64,000 bases of DNA from Fibrobacter sp. UWB13 (GTDB lineage Bacteria; Fibrobacterota; Fibrobacteria; Fibrobacterales; Fibrobacteraceae), in NCBI RefSeq assembly GCF_900177805.1, contig NZ_FXAX01000001.1, positions 1,426,001-1,490,000 of the forward strand, read 5' to 3'. Position 1 is the first letter of the stretch. The number at the start of each line of letters is the position of its first letter. The position numbers and the translations under genes were made by a program. Positions 46,095-54,711 of the stretch are shown in pieces. Below the pieces are notes generated by a model, which made no database searches, had not been told where the DNA came from, and saw only the letters and a program-made list of their open reading frames with translations.

Positions 46095-47768
46095 CTAAAC
46101 GAGTCGCACCGTTTCATCGCACATTTCACACACAGCAGTCCTGTGCGTCACGAAAATCATCGTTTTTTCCGGGAAGGCTTCAAACAAACGGTGATAAAGT
46201 TCCGACTCGGTCGCCTCATCCAACGACGAACTGATTTCATCCAAAAGCAAGATATTTCCCGGTCGCAAAAGTCCTCGGGCAATCGCAATACGCTGAGCCT
46301 GACCTTCGCTGAGACCGTGTCCGCGTTCTCCAATTTCACAATCCAAGCCCTTCGGCAGTTCGTTCACAAATTCAGCACAAGCGATTTGCAAAACCCGCTG
46401 CATTTCATCTTCAGTCGCATCCGGTTTTGCAAGCTGTAAATTATAGCGCACGGAGCCGTTCATCAAGGTATTGCCCTGCGGAACATACACAAAATTCGAT
46501 CGGGTCGCCTCCGAAACAGACTCCATTCCTGCGACATTTTCGCCTTCCGAATAAAGAACCATTCGACCCATGTCAGGCTTTATAAAGCCGAGCAAAAGCC
46601 GGAACAAAGTCGTCTTGCCCTTGCCCGTCTCGCCCATGACGGCATTCTTGCTACCGGGCTTAAAATCGTGCGAGAACCCGCAAATGACTTCGCGGTCTCC
46701 ACCCGAATAGCCAAAACTTACGTTGTCCAACCGCAATCCGAGCCGCCCGCGCATTCCCGAAAGCTTTTCTGCACGTATTTCAGAAAGCATTCCCGAGCGC
46801 GATTCGCTCAAAGTCCCGTTAGCGTCCTTTTCCAGTTCATCCAAGCGGTCTATGCTCGCCGTAGAATGCACTAGCTGCGGCACCAAGCCAAGCAAAGTCA
46901 GAATCGGGTGCTGGATTTGCCCCACCAACTGCAAAAAAGACGTCATCACGCCAAACGTAATCGTACCGTCACGAAGCCCAAGCCCGCCCCAAACAAAAGC
47001 CAACAAGTAACCAAGTCCAAACGCAGAACCAATCGCAAAACGCGCCACCGTCGTAAAGCGGGTCCGCCTCATCACATCATTTACGAGTTTATCCTGTTTT
47101 AACCCAAGCCTCTCCACCACCCATTTTTCGCTTTCTAGCGAGCGCAATACGGCATTGTATTCCACGCCTTCCTGCACCTGCATCTGGATGCGGCTTTCGC
47201 ATTCACGAATTTCCAGAGTCATATTGCGGAGCTTACGAGAAATCAGCTTCCCTACCACAACCATCACAGGAGTAAGTAGCAACAAAGCCCATGCCAATCG
47301 CGCATCGAACCAGCGCATCAGCAAAAACGCCCCAACAAGCTGAATTCCAGTTACCGCCATCTGCGGGAGCGTATCAATCATAGACGTCGATACCGTTTCG
47401 ATATCCTTCGAAAGTCTCGAAGACACATCGCCCGAATGTAACTCATGACCGTCAAAAAGACTACGCTTGAACAACGTTCCAAAATAGAACAGCCTAAGTG
47501 CATTCGTCATTTTCACTGTGGCAGAGGCAGTCATGTAGTAATACAAAAGCCTAAGAACAATCGACCCCACCACTGTGAGCACCAAAAGTAGGATCATCCG
47601 CACAACATCGTTTTGCGTCCCGGTGAGAATCGTCTCGTCTATAAACCGCTTGCTGAGCCATATCATCAAAAGGCCGCACACCACGCGTGCAGACCCCGCC
47701 AAAATGCGGGTGACGATATTTACGCGAAAGCCTTTCGTCCCGCGCCACAGCCAAGCGACATACTTCAT
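46095..47768 (-). CDS. ABC exporter, fused permease/ATPase
   Basis: A 557-aa type IV ABC exporter half-transporter: ~six membrane helices (1-300) then the ATPase: Walker A GETGKGKTTLF, signature GLSEGQAQRIAIARGLL (LSEGQ instead of LSGGQ), Walker B ILLLDEISSSLD, switch His in FVTHRTA. It has no C39 peptidase domain, so any leader cleavage would need another enzyme, perhaps the S26-like protein of the same operon. Start 47768 overlaps the PqqD-like stop (ATGA); an ATG at 47792 is possible. Confidence 0.88.
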   Translation of the reverse strand: MKYVAWLWRGTKGFRVNIVTRILAGSARVVCGLLMIWLSKRFIDETILTGTQNDVVRMILLLVLTVVGSIVLRLLYYYMTASATVKMTNALRLFYFGTLFKRSLFDGHELHSGDVSSRLSKDIETVSTSMIDTLPQMAVTGIQLVGAFLLMRWFDARLAWALLLLTPVMVVVGKLISRKLRNMTLEIRECESRIQMQVQEGVEYNAVLRSLESEKWVVERLGLKQDKLVNDVMRRTRFTTVARFAIGSAFGLGYLLAFVWGGLGLRDGTITFGVMTSFLQLVGQIQHPILTLLGLVPQLVHSTASIDRLDELEKDANGTLSESRSGMLSEIRAEKLSGMRGRLGLRLDNVSFGYSGGDREVICGFSHDFKPGSKNAVMGETGKGKTTLFRLLLGFIKPDMGRMVLYSEGENVAGMESVSEATRSNFVYVPQGNTLMNGSVRYNLQLAKPDATEDEMQRVLQIACAEFVNELPKGLDCEIGERGHGLSEGQAQRIAIARGLLRPGNILLLDEISSSLDEATESELYHRLFEAFPEKTMIFVTHRTAVCEMCDETVRLV

Positions 47769-48034
47769 TCGAGCACGTTCACCTTTAGCCATTCGCCGAC
47801 AATTGCAGCAACATCGATCCGAGCCTGTTCTTCGCTCACTTCATACTCTTCGCAAAGAGCCTGGGCAAGCGAATCCACCGTAAAATCACCTTGCAGTTCC
47901 GCCTGCTTCCAAAGCCATGCAGCCGTTTCATTCAGGCACAAGAGGCGCCCAAAATCCAGAGCGCCAATACCTTCGCCCATAATGACCTGTTCGCCACACA
48001 CTTCGCGCAATACAAAGCCTTTCTTGATTTTCAT
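47765..48034 (-). CDS. PqqD-like peptide carrier (HPr-rel type)
   Basis: An 89-aa protein of the PqqD fold: strands REVCGEQVIMG and GALDFGRLLCLNETAAWLW, then the helices SLAQALCEEYEVSEEQARIDVAAIVGEWLK. PqqD domains bind the leader part of ribosomal peptides and present it to modifying enzymes. It is the middle gene of three coupled by 4-nt overlaps, between the S26-like peptidase and the exporter. The start ATG at 48034 has AAGG 8 nt upstream. Confidence 0.85.
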   Translation of the reverse strand: MKIKKGFVLREVCGEQVIMGEGIGALDFGRLLCLNETAAWLWKQAELQGDFTVDSLAQALCEEYEVSEEQARIDVAAIVGEWLKVNVLE

Positions 48035-48510
48035 TTTTTTACCTTCTTGTATATCCAAAGTAAATAACGCCTAAAGGGTAACAGAATATACCAAATTTTC
48101 GCTGCGCACCTTTCGGCAAAAGTCCCTTGCAGGCTTTTTTTCCCATTGGGTCTGACCACGCCAATTACCTTGGCATAAACATCAGTTCGTTTGCAGTATT
48201 CTCGCTGCACTAGGTTTCCATCCCCCATGAGGACCACATTTTCGCCCGAGAACGCAACGATTCTATGGATAACATAATGCTTTTCGACATTTTCCAGATG
48301 AAGAACATTATCCGGGATTGTAAGCGCCAATACCACATCGCCTACGCACAAGTCCACAGGCTTTTCTAGAATCACGCTATCGCGACCGCCCACAATAAAA
48401 GGCAACATGCTACACCCGTTCACGGGGAACGTTACACTCACGCCCTCGTTTACCAGACGAATGGCTTCCGCCATAATCAGCGCATCACTTTTTTTTGCGG
48501 AATCCATCAT
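48031..48510 (-). CDS. S24/S26 signal-peptidase-like protein
   Basis: 159 aa with the serine-peptidase block NGCSMLPF (Ser34), GRDSVILEKP, GDVVLAL, then VIHRIV (His82) and GDGN. The Ser-His pairing (HRIV in place of a Lys motif) is that of the archaeal/eukaryotic S26B type. A C-terminal helix (IWYILLPFRRYLLWIY) suggests membrane attachment. In this operon it is the obvious candidate to cleave an exported peptide leader. It overlaps the kinase gene and the PqqD gene by 4 nt on each side. Confidence 0.82.
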   Translation of the reverse strand: MMDSAKKSDALIMAEAIRLVNEGVSVTFPVNGCSMLPFIVGGRDSVILEKPVDLCVGDVVLALTIPDNVLHLENVEKHYVIHRIVAFSGENVVLMGDGNLVQREYCKRTDVYAKVIGVVRPNGKKSLQGTFAERCAAKIWYILLPFRRYLLWIYKKVKK

Positions 48511-49400
48511 TGAATCTCACGTACCACCGTTTGGCAACACAGCCTTGCCGCGTCTTCGTCCGGCAAGCATTCCAAGAACCACACAGGGACACACGAAGCA
48601 AGTCCATTTTCAGTTTGGTGCAATCCATCGGCAAGATTCTTGTTCCAGCGCATTCCCGAGATACTCGGCATTATCGCCGCATAGGCAGAAACGCCCCTAA
48701 GCGGAGAAATCTTGTTAAACGGAGCTTGCGACAACAGCACAAAACCGCCCAATTCCATTTCAACATTCTTGTAGCAAGGGGTCTTTCCACTCCACGGCGA
48801 GCCATAGGCAACCGCAAACTTTCGGCCGTCTTTTTCGAACAAACGCACGACAGGATTATCGTCATTGAACAACTCCGAGCCCTCATTGTACTTGAGCCAC
48901 AACCGTGCGTGCGTGCTTTTGCCAGTACCACTTTTTCCCAAGAACAAGTAGCCCAAGCCCTTGTATTGAATTCCTGCCGCATGGAATAAAGCCGTTTCAA
49001 AGCCCGCAGTCGCAAGAGCATACAAGACCATCAATGCATTGTTTACCGCAAAATTGCTCGATTCAGCAGGGATTTTTTCCTTACCCAATAACAACACCGC
49101 ATGCTTAAAATCCTTTTCACAAACAAGCACGCCCATAGGCTTTCCAAAAAGCCAAAAATCAAACGCAGGCAAACCATCAGACGTTCGCCCGCATATAATC
49201 ACCTGCCCTTCTTCATCCTGTCGAATATCCTCGGTATATTCAGGAGCGACCTCATTCTGCACATCAAGCGAAAACACAGAATTTTTGCAAGACGATTCAG
49301 CACCCGAGTCAACCGCAAAAGGCGCATAATTACTCATTTGCGACAAGATTTCATCGCAGGCATTGACCTCAAAAATATGCTCGGCAACTTTATAGAACAT
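48507..49400 (-). CDS. HPr kinase-like (HprK-related) protein
   Basis: 297 aa. The P-loop GYLFLGKSGTGKST (Lys161) and following STHARLWL, FNDDNPVV and SGKTPC match the HPr kinase/PEPCK-like fold of HprK-related proteins found with PqqD-type carriers in peptide-modification loci. The usual N-terminal HprK domain is absent. It probably phosphorylates a peptide or carrier protein rather than HPr. It ends overlapping the peptidase gene. Confidence 0.82.
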   Translation of the reverse strand: MFYKVAEHIFEVNACDEILSQMSNYAPFAVDSGAESSCKNSVFSLDVQNEVAPEYTEDIRQDEEGQVIICGRTSDGLPAFDFWLFGKPMGVLVCEKDFKHAVLLLGKEKIPAESSNFAVNNALMVLYALATAGFETALFHAAGIQYKGLGYLFLGKSGTGKSTHARLWLKYNEGSELFNDDNPVVRLFEKDGRKFAVAYGSPWSGKTPCYKNVEMELGGFVLLSQAPFNKISPLRGVSAYAAIMPSISGMRWNKNLADGLHQTENGLASCVPVWFLECLPDEDAARLCCQTVVREIQ

Positions 49401-49414
49401 TTAAACGCCCCAAT

Positions 49415-50542
49415 TCATTTCGTATTTTTCAAATACCATAGCGACAACCGTCTAAACTTGATTCGAATCCAAATCGACTTGATAAAACCGAACCAATAAT
49501 TCAATTCGCAGCCCAAGATTTCAACGGGAGAAAACCAAAACTTGCGTATAATATGATACCGGCGCCAAAGCCAAAGAACAGCCCAATGTTTACTTTTACT
49601 GGACTTACAATACATGCCAAAATTTCCGCCAACAAATATTTCGTCAAGCATCTTTTTTCCGAGTTTTTGATTCGGCGAACAAATCATCTTAGATGCATCA
49701 AGTCCAAAGATACGCCCCAAGATCCACATCAAGGCTCCCGCAAACCTTAAAAGTCCTAAAGAAGACAACTTGGCATTTATTTCTCGACGATTTTCCTCGG
49801 TAGCATGCTTCAGCAAAATAAAATAATCGATAATTTGCTTTAAACCGATACCATCCATCAAAAAATGATGCTGGATATGCGAAAGCTGCATCGCAAGGGC
49901 AAATGTCATCGAAGGAATATTGAATCCTTCAGGCACACGCTCCACATTCTGAATTTTTTCTTCCAGATAACGCATCAGTCGCGCACTCGAAAATGGACTC
50001 CAATTCTTGGAAGAGGGCTTATAATGGATTTCAACAGAAACGTCTCCCTCCGGTCGCAATTGAACATGATGCGCCGAGAGCAAGTCCTTTTCGAACAATT
50101 GATAGCCCATTTGTTTAAGCAAGGCAATCACACTATCTCGACCACCTTCAACCCACAAGTCGATATCTCCTGCTTGCCGCATATTGGGGTCGGGATAAAG
50201 CCTCGCATTGGCAGGTCCCTTAAGCACCGCCGTTTTGCGCCCCTGAGCTTCAAAAAGTTGCGTAAGACGAGATGCTTCTGCGTTCAGAAGACCATTATGT
50301 CCTTTAACAATTTCAGCCTCGACTGCCCACTGGAACATTAATTTCGAGGGAGGTTGCTGTTCCGCCGGCAAATGGGAAACGGCTCGATAGACAACAGCAC
50401 TAATCTGCTGCTTGTGGCACATCGACCGCAATGACCGCCATTCTTCATCATTCAGCTTGCGCGTAAAAAAACGCGGAGAACAGTCGTCATCGACCGCCAT
50501 TCGCAAAAGATCGAACAAAGCTTCATCTTGAGAAAATTTCAT
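49415..50542 (-). CDS. nucleotidyltransferase family protein (NTP_transf_5), copy 2
   Basis: 375 aa. The core is VLKGPANARLYPDPNMRQAGDIDLWV with the metal-binding DID, and then VEIHYKPSS and helical C-terminal domain (MQLSHIQHHFLMDGIGLKQ), the pattern of the uncharacterised nucleotidyltransferase family often found with PqqD/HprK-like genes. It is about the same length as, and clearly similar to, the gene immediately upstream, so a tandem duplicate. It ends in a basic tail. Product and substrate are unknown. Confidence 0.82.
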   Translation of the reverse strand: MKFSQDEALFDLLRMAVDDDCSPRFFTRKLNDEEWRSLRSMCHKQQISAVVYRAVSHLPAEQQPPSKLMFQWAVEAEIVKGHNGLLNAEASRLTQLFEAQGRKTAVLKGPANARLYPDPNMRQAGDIDLWVEGGRDSVIALLKQMGYQLFEKDLLSAHHVQLRPEGDVSVEIHYKPSSKNWSPFSSARLMRYLEEKIQNVERVPEGFNIPSMTFALAMQLSHIQHHFLMDGIGLKQIIDYFILLKHATEENRREINAKLSSLGLLRFAGALMWILGRIFGLDASKMICSPNQKLGKKMLDEIFVGGNFGMYCKSSKSKHWAVLWLWRRYHIIRKFWFSPVEILGCELNYWFGFIKSIWIRIKFRRLSLWYLKNTK

Positions 50543-50569
50543 CAGCTTGCAAACTAGAAAAAATGTGTT

Positions 50570-51670
50570 TTAAATGACACCTCTCAATGAGACGCGCCTC
50601 ATCTTGATGCGTAGAGGAATAAATTTAAAAAATGTTTTCCAATACGCCAATTCACAACAGACAACATCAACAGGAGCAAACCAGAACATCCGAATCATAC
50701 GCCAACGGCGCTTTAACCAGAGAATAAAAAAATGATTACCCTTATTGGATTCACAATGCCTGCCAAAATTACCTTCGGACTGAATCATGGAAAGCACCTT
50801 TTGACCATTTTTCGCATCGGGTTTGCAAATCATTTGAGACGGAGCAAGTCCCCAAATATATTCCATAATCCACATCAGCGCACTGCCCATTTTCGAAAGT
50901 CCCAAACTCGAAAGTAGAGCAGACACATCGCGCCTATCCTCCTCAGAAGCTTGTTTCAACAGAACAAAATAATCGACAACTTGCTTTAAGCCAATCCCTT
51001 CCCACAAAAAATGATGCTGGATATGCGATAGCTGCATCACAAGGGCAAACTTCATCGAAGGAACACAAAATCCCTCGGGCACACGCTCCACGTTCTGGAT
51101 TTCTTTTTCCAGGTAACGCATCAGCCGTGCATTCGAGAACGGATTCCAATTCCCTGAAGATGGCTTATAATGTATTTCAACAACAATCCCCGATTTTCCA
51201 TCCAAATGGACATGATGATCCACTTTGAGATGTTCTGCAGAAATTTCATAGCCCATTTTTTTCAGCAATTCAAGCACACTATCACGCCCGCCATCAACCC
51301 ACAAGTCTATATCACCAGCGTTTCGCATATAAGGGTCAGGATACAGCCTAGCATTTGCCGGTCCCTTGAGCACCGCCGTTTTCCGCCCTTGAGCCATAAA
51401 CAGCTCTGTAAGCCGGGCAGCTTCGGCATTCAACAGCTTATTATGCCCCTTGATTGCCTCCACTTCACTAGCCCACTGGAACATCAACATTTTCGGAGGT
51501 TGTTTACCGCAAGGCAAACGACAAATTCCACGATAGATGATTCCCGCAATCTGCTGTTTAAGGCTTTCCGAATGCAAATATTGCCATTGAGCAGAATCAA
51601 ACTCTTGCGCAGGCACTCCAAAAGCGATTCGCAAAAGTTCAAAAAAATCATTTTTTTCAGCGTGATTCAT
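50570..51670 (-). CDS. nucleotidyltransferase family protein (NTP_transf_5), copy 1
   Basis: 366 aa, a paralogue of the next gene: shared blocks include GRKTAVLKGPANARLYPDP, AGDIDLWV, VEIHYKPSS, NARLMRYLE and QNVERVPEGF. First gene of the six-gene operon; a TAACTTTC box lies 6 nt before its ATG with no ribosome site. Both copies keep the DxD metal site, so both are probably active. Confidence 0.82.
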   Translation of the reverse strand: MNHAEKNDFFELLRIAFGVPAQEFDSAQWQYLHSESLKQQIAGIIYRGICRLPCGKQPPKMLMFQWASEVEAIKGHNKLLNAEAARLTELFMAQGRKTAVLKGPANARLYPDPYMRNAGDIDLWVDGGRDSVLELLKKMGYEISAEHLKVDHHVHLDGKSGIVVEIHYKPSSGNWNPFSNARLMRYLEKEIQNVERVPEGFCVPSMKFALVMQLSHIQHHFLWEGIGLKQVVDYFVLLKQASEEDRRDVSALLSSLGLSKMGSALMWIMEYIWGLAPSQMICKPDAKNGQKVLSMIQSEGNFGRHCESNKGNHFFILWLKRRWRMIRMFWFAPVDVVCCELAYWKTFFKFIPLRIKMRRVSLRGVI

Positions 51671-51676
51671 TGTTGT

Positions 51677-51684
51677 GAAAGTTA
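51677..51684 (-). promoter_or_regulatory. TAnnTTTC box, nucleotidyltransferase operon
   Basis: TAACTTTC lies 6 nt before the ATG at 51670. Upstream (51685-52061) I see no gene: the stretch is AT-rich and holds an orphan terminator and a bidirectional hairpin. Confidence 0.5.
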
Positions 51685-51890
51685 GAAAATATAATTCAGA
51701 TCAATTATTGGGGCTTTATTACAATATACGGAATACAAAAATCGCCGTTTTTCATCAAATTTCGCCAATTTTTCATAAAAAGCCTGTTGTAAGTGTTGTA
51801 AACCTTTACATCAGAAATGTTCTAAAAAATACCACTAATACTCCAATTTAAACTATTTTATGGATACAAAACCAAACATCCCATACACCA

Positions 51891-51931
51891 AAACAACGGC
51901 ACCTCTCACGAGATGCCGTTGTTTCTTTTTT
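51891..51931 (+). terminator. orphan plus-strand terminator
   Basis: An 11-bp perfect stem (AAACAACGGCA / TGCCGTTGTTT) with a 12-nt loop, followed by seven T residues. No plus-strand gene precedes it, so a small RNA of ~70-90 nt starting around 51860 is possible (see findings). Confidence 0.65.
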
Positions 51932-51998
51932 ACATGCTTTTCTTGTTTTATTCGAAATGGTTTTGTACTTTACTTGTATTGACAACCCATAATACTCC

Positions 51999-52023
51999 AA
52001 AGCCCTCTTACGAGGGCTTTTCC
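51999..52023. terminator. bidirectional hairpin after tldD
   Basis: AAAGCCCTC/GAGGGCTTT stem, loop TTAC, T-run on the plus strand; downstream of the tldD stop on the minus strand. Confidence 0.55.
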
Positions 52024-52061
52024 ATTTTCATGGGAATGTTCCAATTTCGTTGGGAGCGCGA

Positions 52062-53462
52062 CTACCGTCCGCCGACGAGGATTTGATCGACCTTAATGGA
52101 GGGCTGACCAACAGTCACCGGCACATGTCCCGAAGAGGCTCCGCAAACACCTGCGGCCTGCTCAAAGTCTGAGCCGACCATGCTAATGCGCGGCATAATC
52201 TCGTGACCTTTACCGATAAGCGTTGCGCCACGGACCGGTTCACAAATCTTGCCATTGCGAATGACGTAACCTTCATCGACGGCAAAGTTGAATTCACCCG
52301 TTGCCGGGTTCACAGAACCACCAGCCATGCGAGCCGCATAGAGACCGTTGTCCACGCTTGCAATCATGGAATCGAGCGTATCCTTGCCCGGAGCGATAAA
52401 CGTATTGCGCATACGGCTTACAGGCGCGTACTTGTAGCTTTCACGGCGGGCACTTCCGGTGCGTTCCACACCCACTTCCATAGCGCCCACACGGTCGCTC
52501 ATGTACGTTTTCAAGATGCCGTTTTCGATAAGCGTCGTGCGCTGCGTCGGCGTTCCTTCGTCATCGTACTTGAGGCTACCCCACACACCATCCATCGTGC
52601 CATCGTCAATGGCAGTCAAGCAAGGCTGACCAATCGCTTCACCAAGCTTTCCGCAGAACGGGCTTGCATTGCGACGGATAGATTCCGTTTCAAGCGGATG
52701 GCCGCAAGCTTCATGGAAAATCACGCCGCCAAAGCCATTACCCATCACGACCGGCATCTGACCGCCAGTGATGTAGCCGGCATCGAGCATGCGCAGCACG
52801 CGCTCGCCACATTCCGTTGCCAAAGCTTCTGGAGAATAATTTGCTAAAAGTTCATAGCCACCGAGCGCACCCGGTGCTTCGTGCGTCGTCAAACGTTCCG
52901 TGCCGTCTGTTGCCGTCACGTTCACGTTTACACGCAAACGACCGCGCGTCATTTCCAGATGCAAGCCTTCGCTATTCATAAGCGAAATCGAAGTGCAGCT
53001 GTCGGTTACGCTGGCGCCCACCTGGGCAATCTTCGGCGAGAGCGCACGAGCCGTCTTGTCCGCACGGAACAAGAAGTCCTGCTTTATAGCCTGACCGAGC
53101 ACACGCGGATCCTTGTAAGCGCCAAAATTATAATCGCAAATGCGCTTTTCCGGTGCAAATTCAAACGGCCTTGCAGCCAAGCCTTCCGCCCCCGCTGCGG
53201 CGGCGATGCGCCCGAACGCAAGCGTCTTCACAAGCTTCACGAGAGCTTCTTCGCTGTCGTCGCTCGTGAATCCGTACAGGACTTCCGTCCCGTACAAAAG
53301 GCGAACGCCGATACCGTACTCGGTACCCGCGGTCGCCGTTTCAATCTGGCGGTCCTTCAAGCCGAGGCTTGAACTGCGGGTCTCTTCTTCGAAAATTTCA
53401 ACAAAGTCAGCCCCGGCACTCTTGCCGGCTTCAAAAATCTTGACGGCAACTTCCGGATTCAT
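52062..53462 (-). CDS. tldD: TldD-type metalloprotease
   Basis: 466 aa. GGVIFHEACGHPLE carries the HExxxH zinc motif (His250, Glu251, His255), followed by GSLKYDDEGTP, RTTLIENGILKTYMSD and the C-terminal GACGxSSGHVPV-like glycine-rich end. TldD pairs with TldE/PmbA to cleave modified peptides (e.g. microcin B17 leader) and CcdA. No tldE is in the window. It is the only gene family here, with the 46-52 kb operon next door, that is known for peptide maturation. Confidence 0.92.
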   Translation of the reverse strand: MNPEVAVKIFEAGKSAGADFVEIFEEETRSSSLGLKDRQIETATAGTEYGIGVRLLYGTEVLYGFTSDDSEEALVKLVKTLAFGRIAAAAGAEGLAARPFEFAPEKRICDYNFGAYKDPRVLGQAIKQDFLFRADKTARALSPKIAQVGASVTDSCTSISLMNSEGLHLEMTRGRLRVNVNVTATDGTERLTTHEAPGALGGYELLANYSPEALATECGERVLRMLDAGYITGGQMPVVMGNGFGGVIFHEACGHPLETESIRRNASPFCGKLGEAIGQPCLTAIDDGTMDGVWGSLKYDDEGTPTQRTTLIENGILKTYMSDRVGAMEVGVERTGSARRESYKYAPVSRMRNTFIAPGKDTLDSMIASVDNGLYAARMAGGSVNPATGEFNFAVDEGYVIRNGKICEPVRGATLIGKGHEIMPRISMVGSDFEQAAGVCGASSGHVPVTVGQPSIKVDQILVGGR

Positions 53463-53463
53463 C

Positions 53464-54255
53464 TTACACCTCGCCGTTCATTTTCTTGCGTACCGGGATT
53501 CCCGCAGCAAGCATTTCGCCCTTGATACCAGGGACCGTATAATCGCCAAAATGCACCATCGACGCGACCAGTGCCGCATCGGCACTCGTCTTGCGGAACA
53601 AGTCCACGATATGCGCCGGAGTTCCAGCACCACCACTTGCAATCACAGGCACCTGAACCGCCTTTGCAATCATGTCGGTAATCGTGAGTTCGTAACCGTT
53701 CTTGACGCCATCAGTGTCAATGGAGTTCAAGCAGATTTCGCCAACGCCGAGTTCCTCGGCGCGCTTTGCCCACTGCAAAGCGTCGATGCCCATCGCCTGG
53801 CGACCACCGCGGATAAACACTTCGTAACCGCTCGGAATCTTGTCCGAAACGCCCACGAACTTCGCATCCATGCCAAGCACGATGCACTGGCGACCAAACG
53901 CCTTAGCACCTTCGGCAATGATTTCAGGATGAAGCACAGCAAGGCTGTTCACGCTCACCTTTTCTGCACCCGCGAGGAGCGCTTCGTGCATGTCGTCCAA
54001 GTTGCGGATACCGCCACCCACTGCAAATGGGATAAACACGCGCTTTGCAATCTGGCGAATCATTTCCATGTCGCATGGGCGGTTCTCGGCACTCGCTGTG
54101 ATATCATAAAAAACAAGTTCATCGACACCTTCATCGCTATAGCGTGCGCCCATTTCTACGGGATCGCCAATGTCGATATTACCTTTAAACTTTACACCCT
54201 TCGTGACCTTGCGGTTACGGACATCCAAGCAGACAATTAAACGTTTCGTGAGCAT
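53464..54255 (-). CDS. hisF: imidazole glycerol phosphate synthase, cyclase subunit
   Basis: A 263-aa TIM barrel with the HisF signature: RLIVCLDVRNRKVTKGVKF (first catalytic Asp), DELVFYDITAS, PFAVGGGIRN, SVNSLAV, LNSIDTDGVKNGYEL, PVIASGGAGTPAH. It makes the imidazole ring in histidine synthesis with HisH. It is one base from tldD, which is a coincidental pairing or an operon. A TACATTTG box 4 nt before the ATG suggests a leaderless transcript. Confidence 0.94.
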   Translation of the reverse strand: MLTKRLIVCLDVRNRKVTKGVKFKGNIDIGDPVEMGARYSDEGVDELVFYDITASAENRPCDMEMIRQIAKRVFIPFAVGGGIRNLDDMHEALLAGAEKVSVNSLAVLHPEIIAEGAKAFGRQCIVLGMDAKFVGVSDKIPSGYEVFIRGGRQAMGIDALQWAKRAEELGVGEICLNSIDTDGVKNGYELTITDMIAKAVQVPVIASGGAGTPAHIVDLFRKTSADAALVASMVHFGDYTVPGIKGEMLAAGIPVRKKMNGEV

Positions 54256-54259
54256 ATTC

Positions 54260-54267
54260 CAAATGTA
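54260..54267 (-). promoter_or_regulatory. TAnnTTTG box, hisF
   Basis: TACATTTG lies 4 nt before the hisF ATG; no ribosome site is present. Confidence 0.55.
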
Positions 54268-54293
54268 GAAAACTGGCTAAAGCCGTCAACAAA

Positions 54294-54327
54294 CAAAGAG
54301 CCCGGCACATTCCGCCCGAGCTCTTTC
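54294..54327 (-). terminator. intrinsic terminator of trxA
   Basis: GAGCTCGG/CCGGGCTC stem with one T-G wobble, then TTTG; 21 nt after the trxA stop. Confidence 0.65.
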
Positions 54328-54347
54328 AAACGCCTTTTTCCAAGCGA

Positions 54348-54671
54348 TTAGAGATTCTTTTCGATAGCGTTCTTGAGCGTGTTCTTTGGCACGGCACCGA
54401 CGACGTTACCCACTTCGACACCGTTTTTGAACAACTTCATGTTCGGGATGTTCGTGATGCCAAAACGAGCGCAAATGTCCGAAACACCTTTGTCATCGAC
54501 GTTGATCTTTGCAATGATTGCGCGACCATCAAATTCGTTGGAAAGTTCTTCAACCACCGGACCCATCATCATGCACGGACGGCACCAGGTTGCCCAAAAA
54601 TCAACGAGCACAAGCTGACCCGAAGAAATAACTTTGTCAAAGGATTCTGCAGTAAGATTCAATGCTGCCAT
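54348..54671 (-). CDS. trxA: thioredoxin with CRPC active site
   Basis: 107 aa, full thioredoxin length. The active site reads FWATWCRPCMMMGPV: Arg replaces the Gly of the common WCGPC. The cis-Pro segment ITNIPNMKLFKNG and the buried Asp in VDFWA are normal. Cytoplasmic disulfide reductase is inferred; no signal peptide. AGGAG ribosome site 8 nt upstream. A monocistronic unit between an RNA methyltransferase and hisF. Confidence 0.92.
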   Translation of the reverse strand: MAALNLTAESFDKVISSGQLVLVDFWATWCRPCMMMGPVVEELSNEFDGRAIIAKINVDDKGVSDICARFGITNIPNMKLFKNGVEVGNVVGAVPKNTLKNAIEKNL

Positions 54672-54711
54672 AAAAATTTCTCCTATTTACCGATAGATAA
54701 TATAGCAATTA

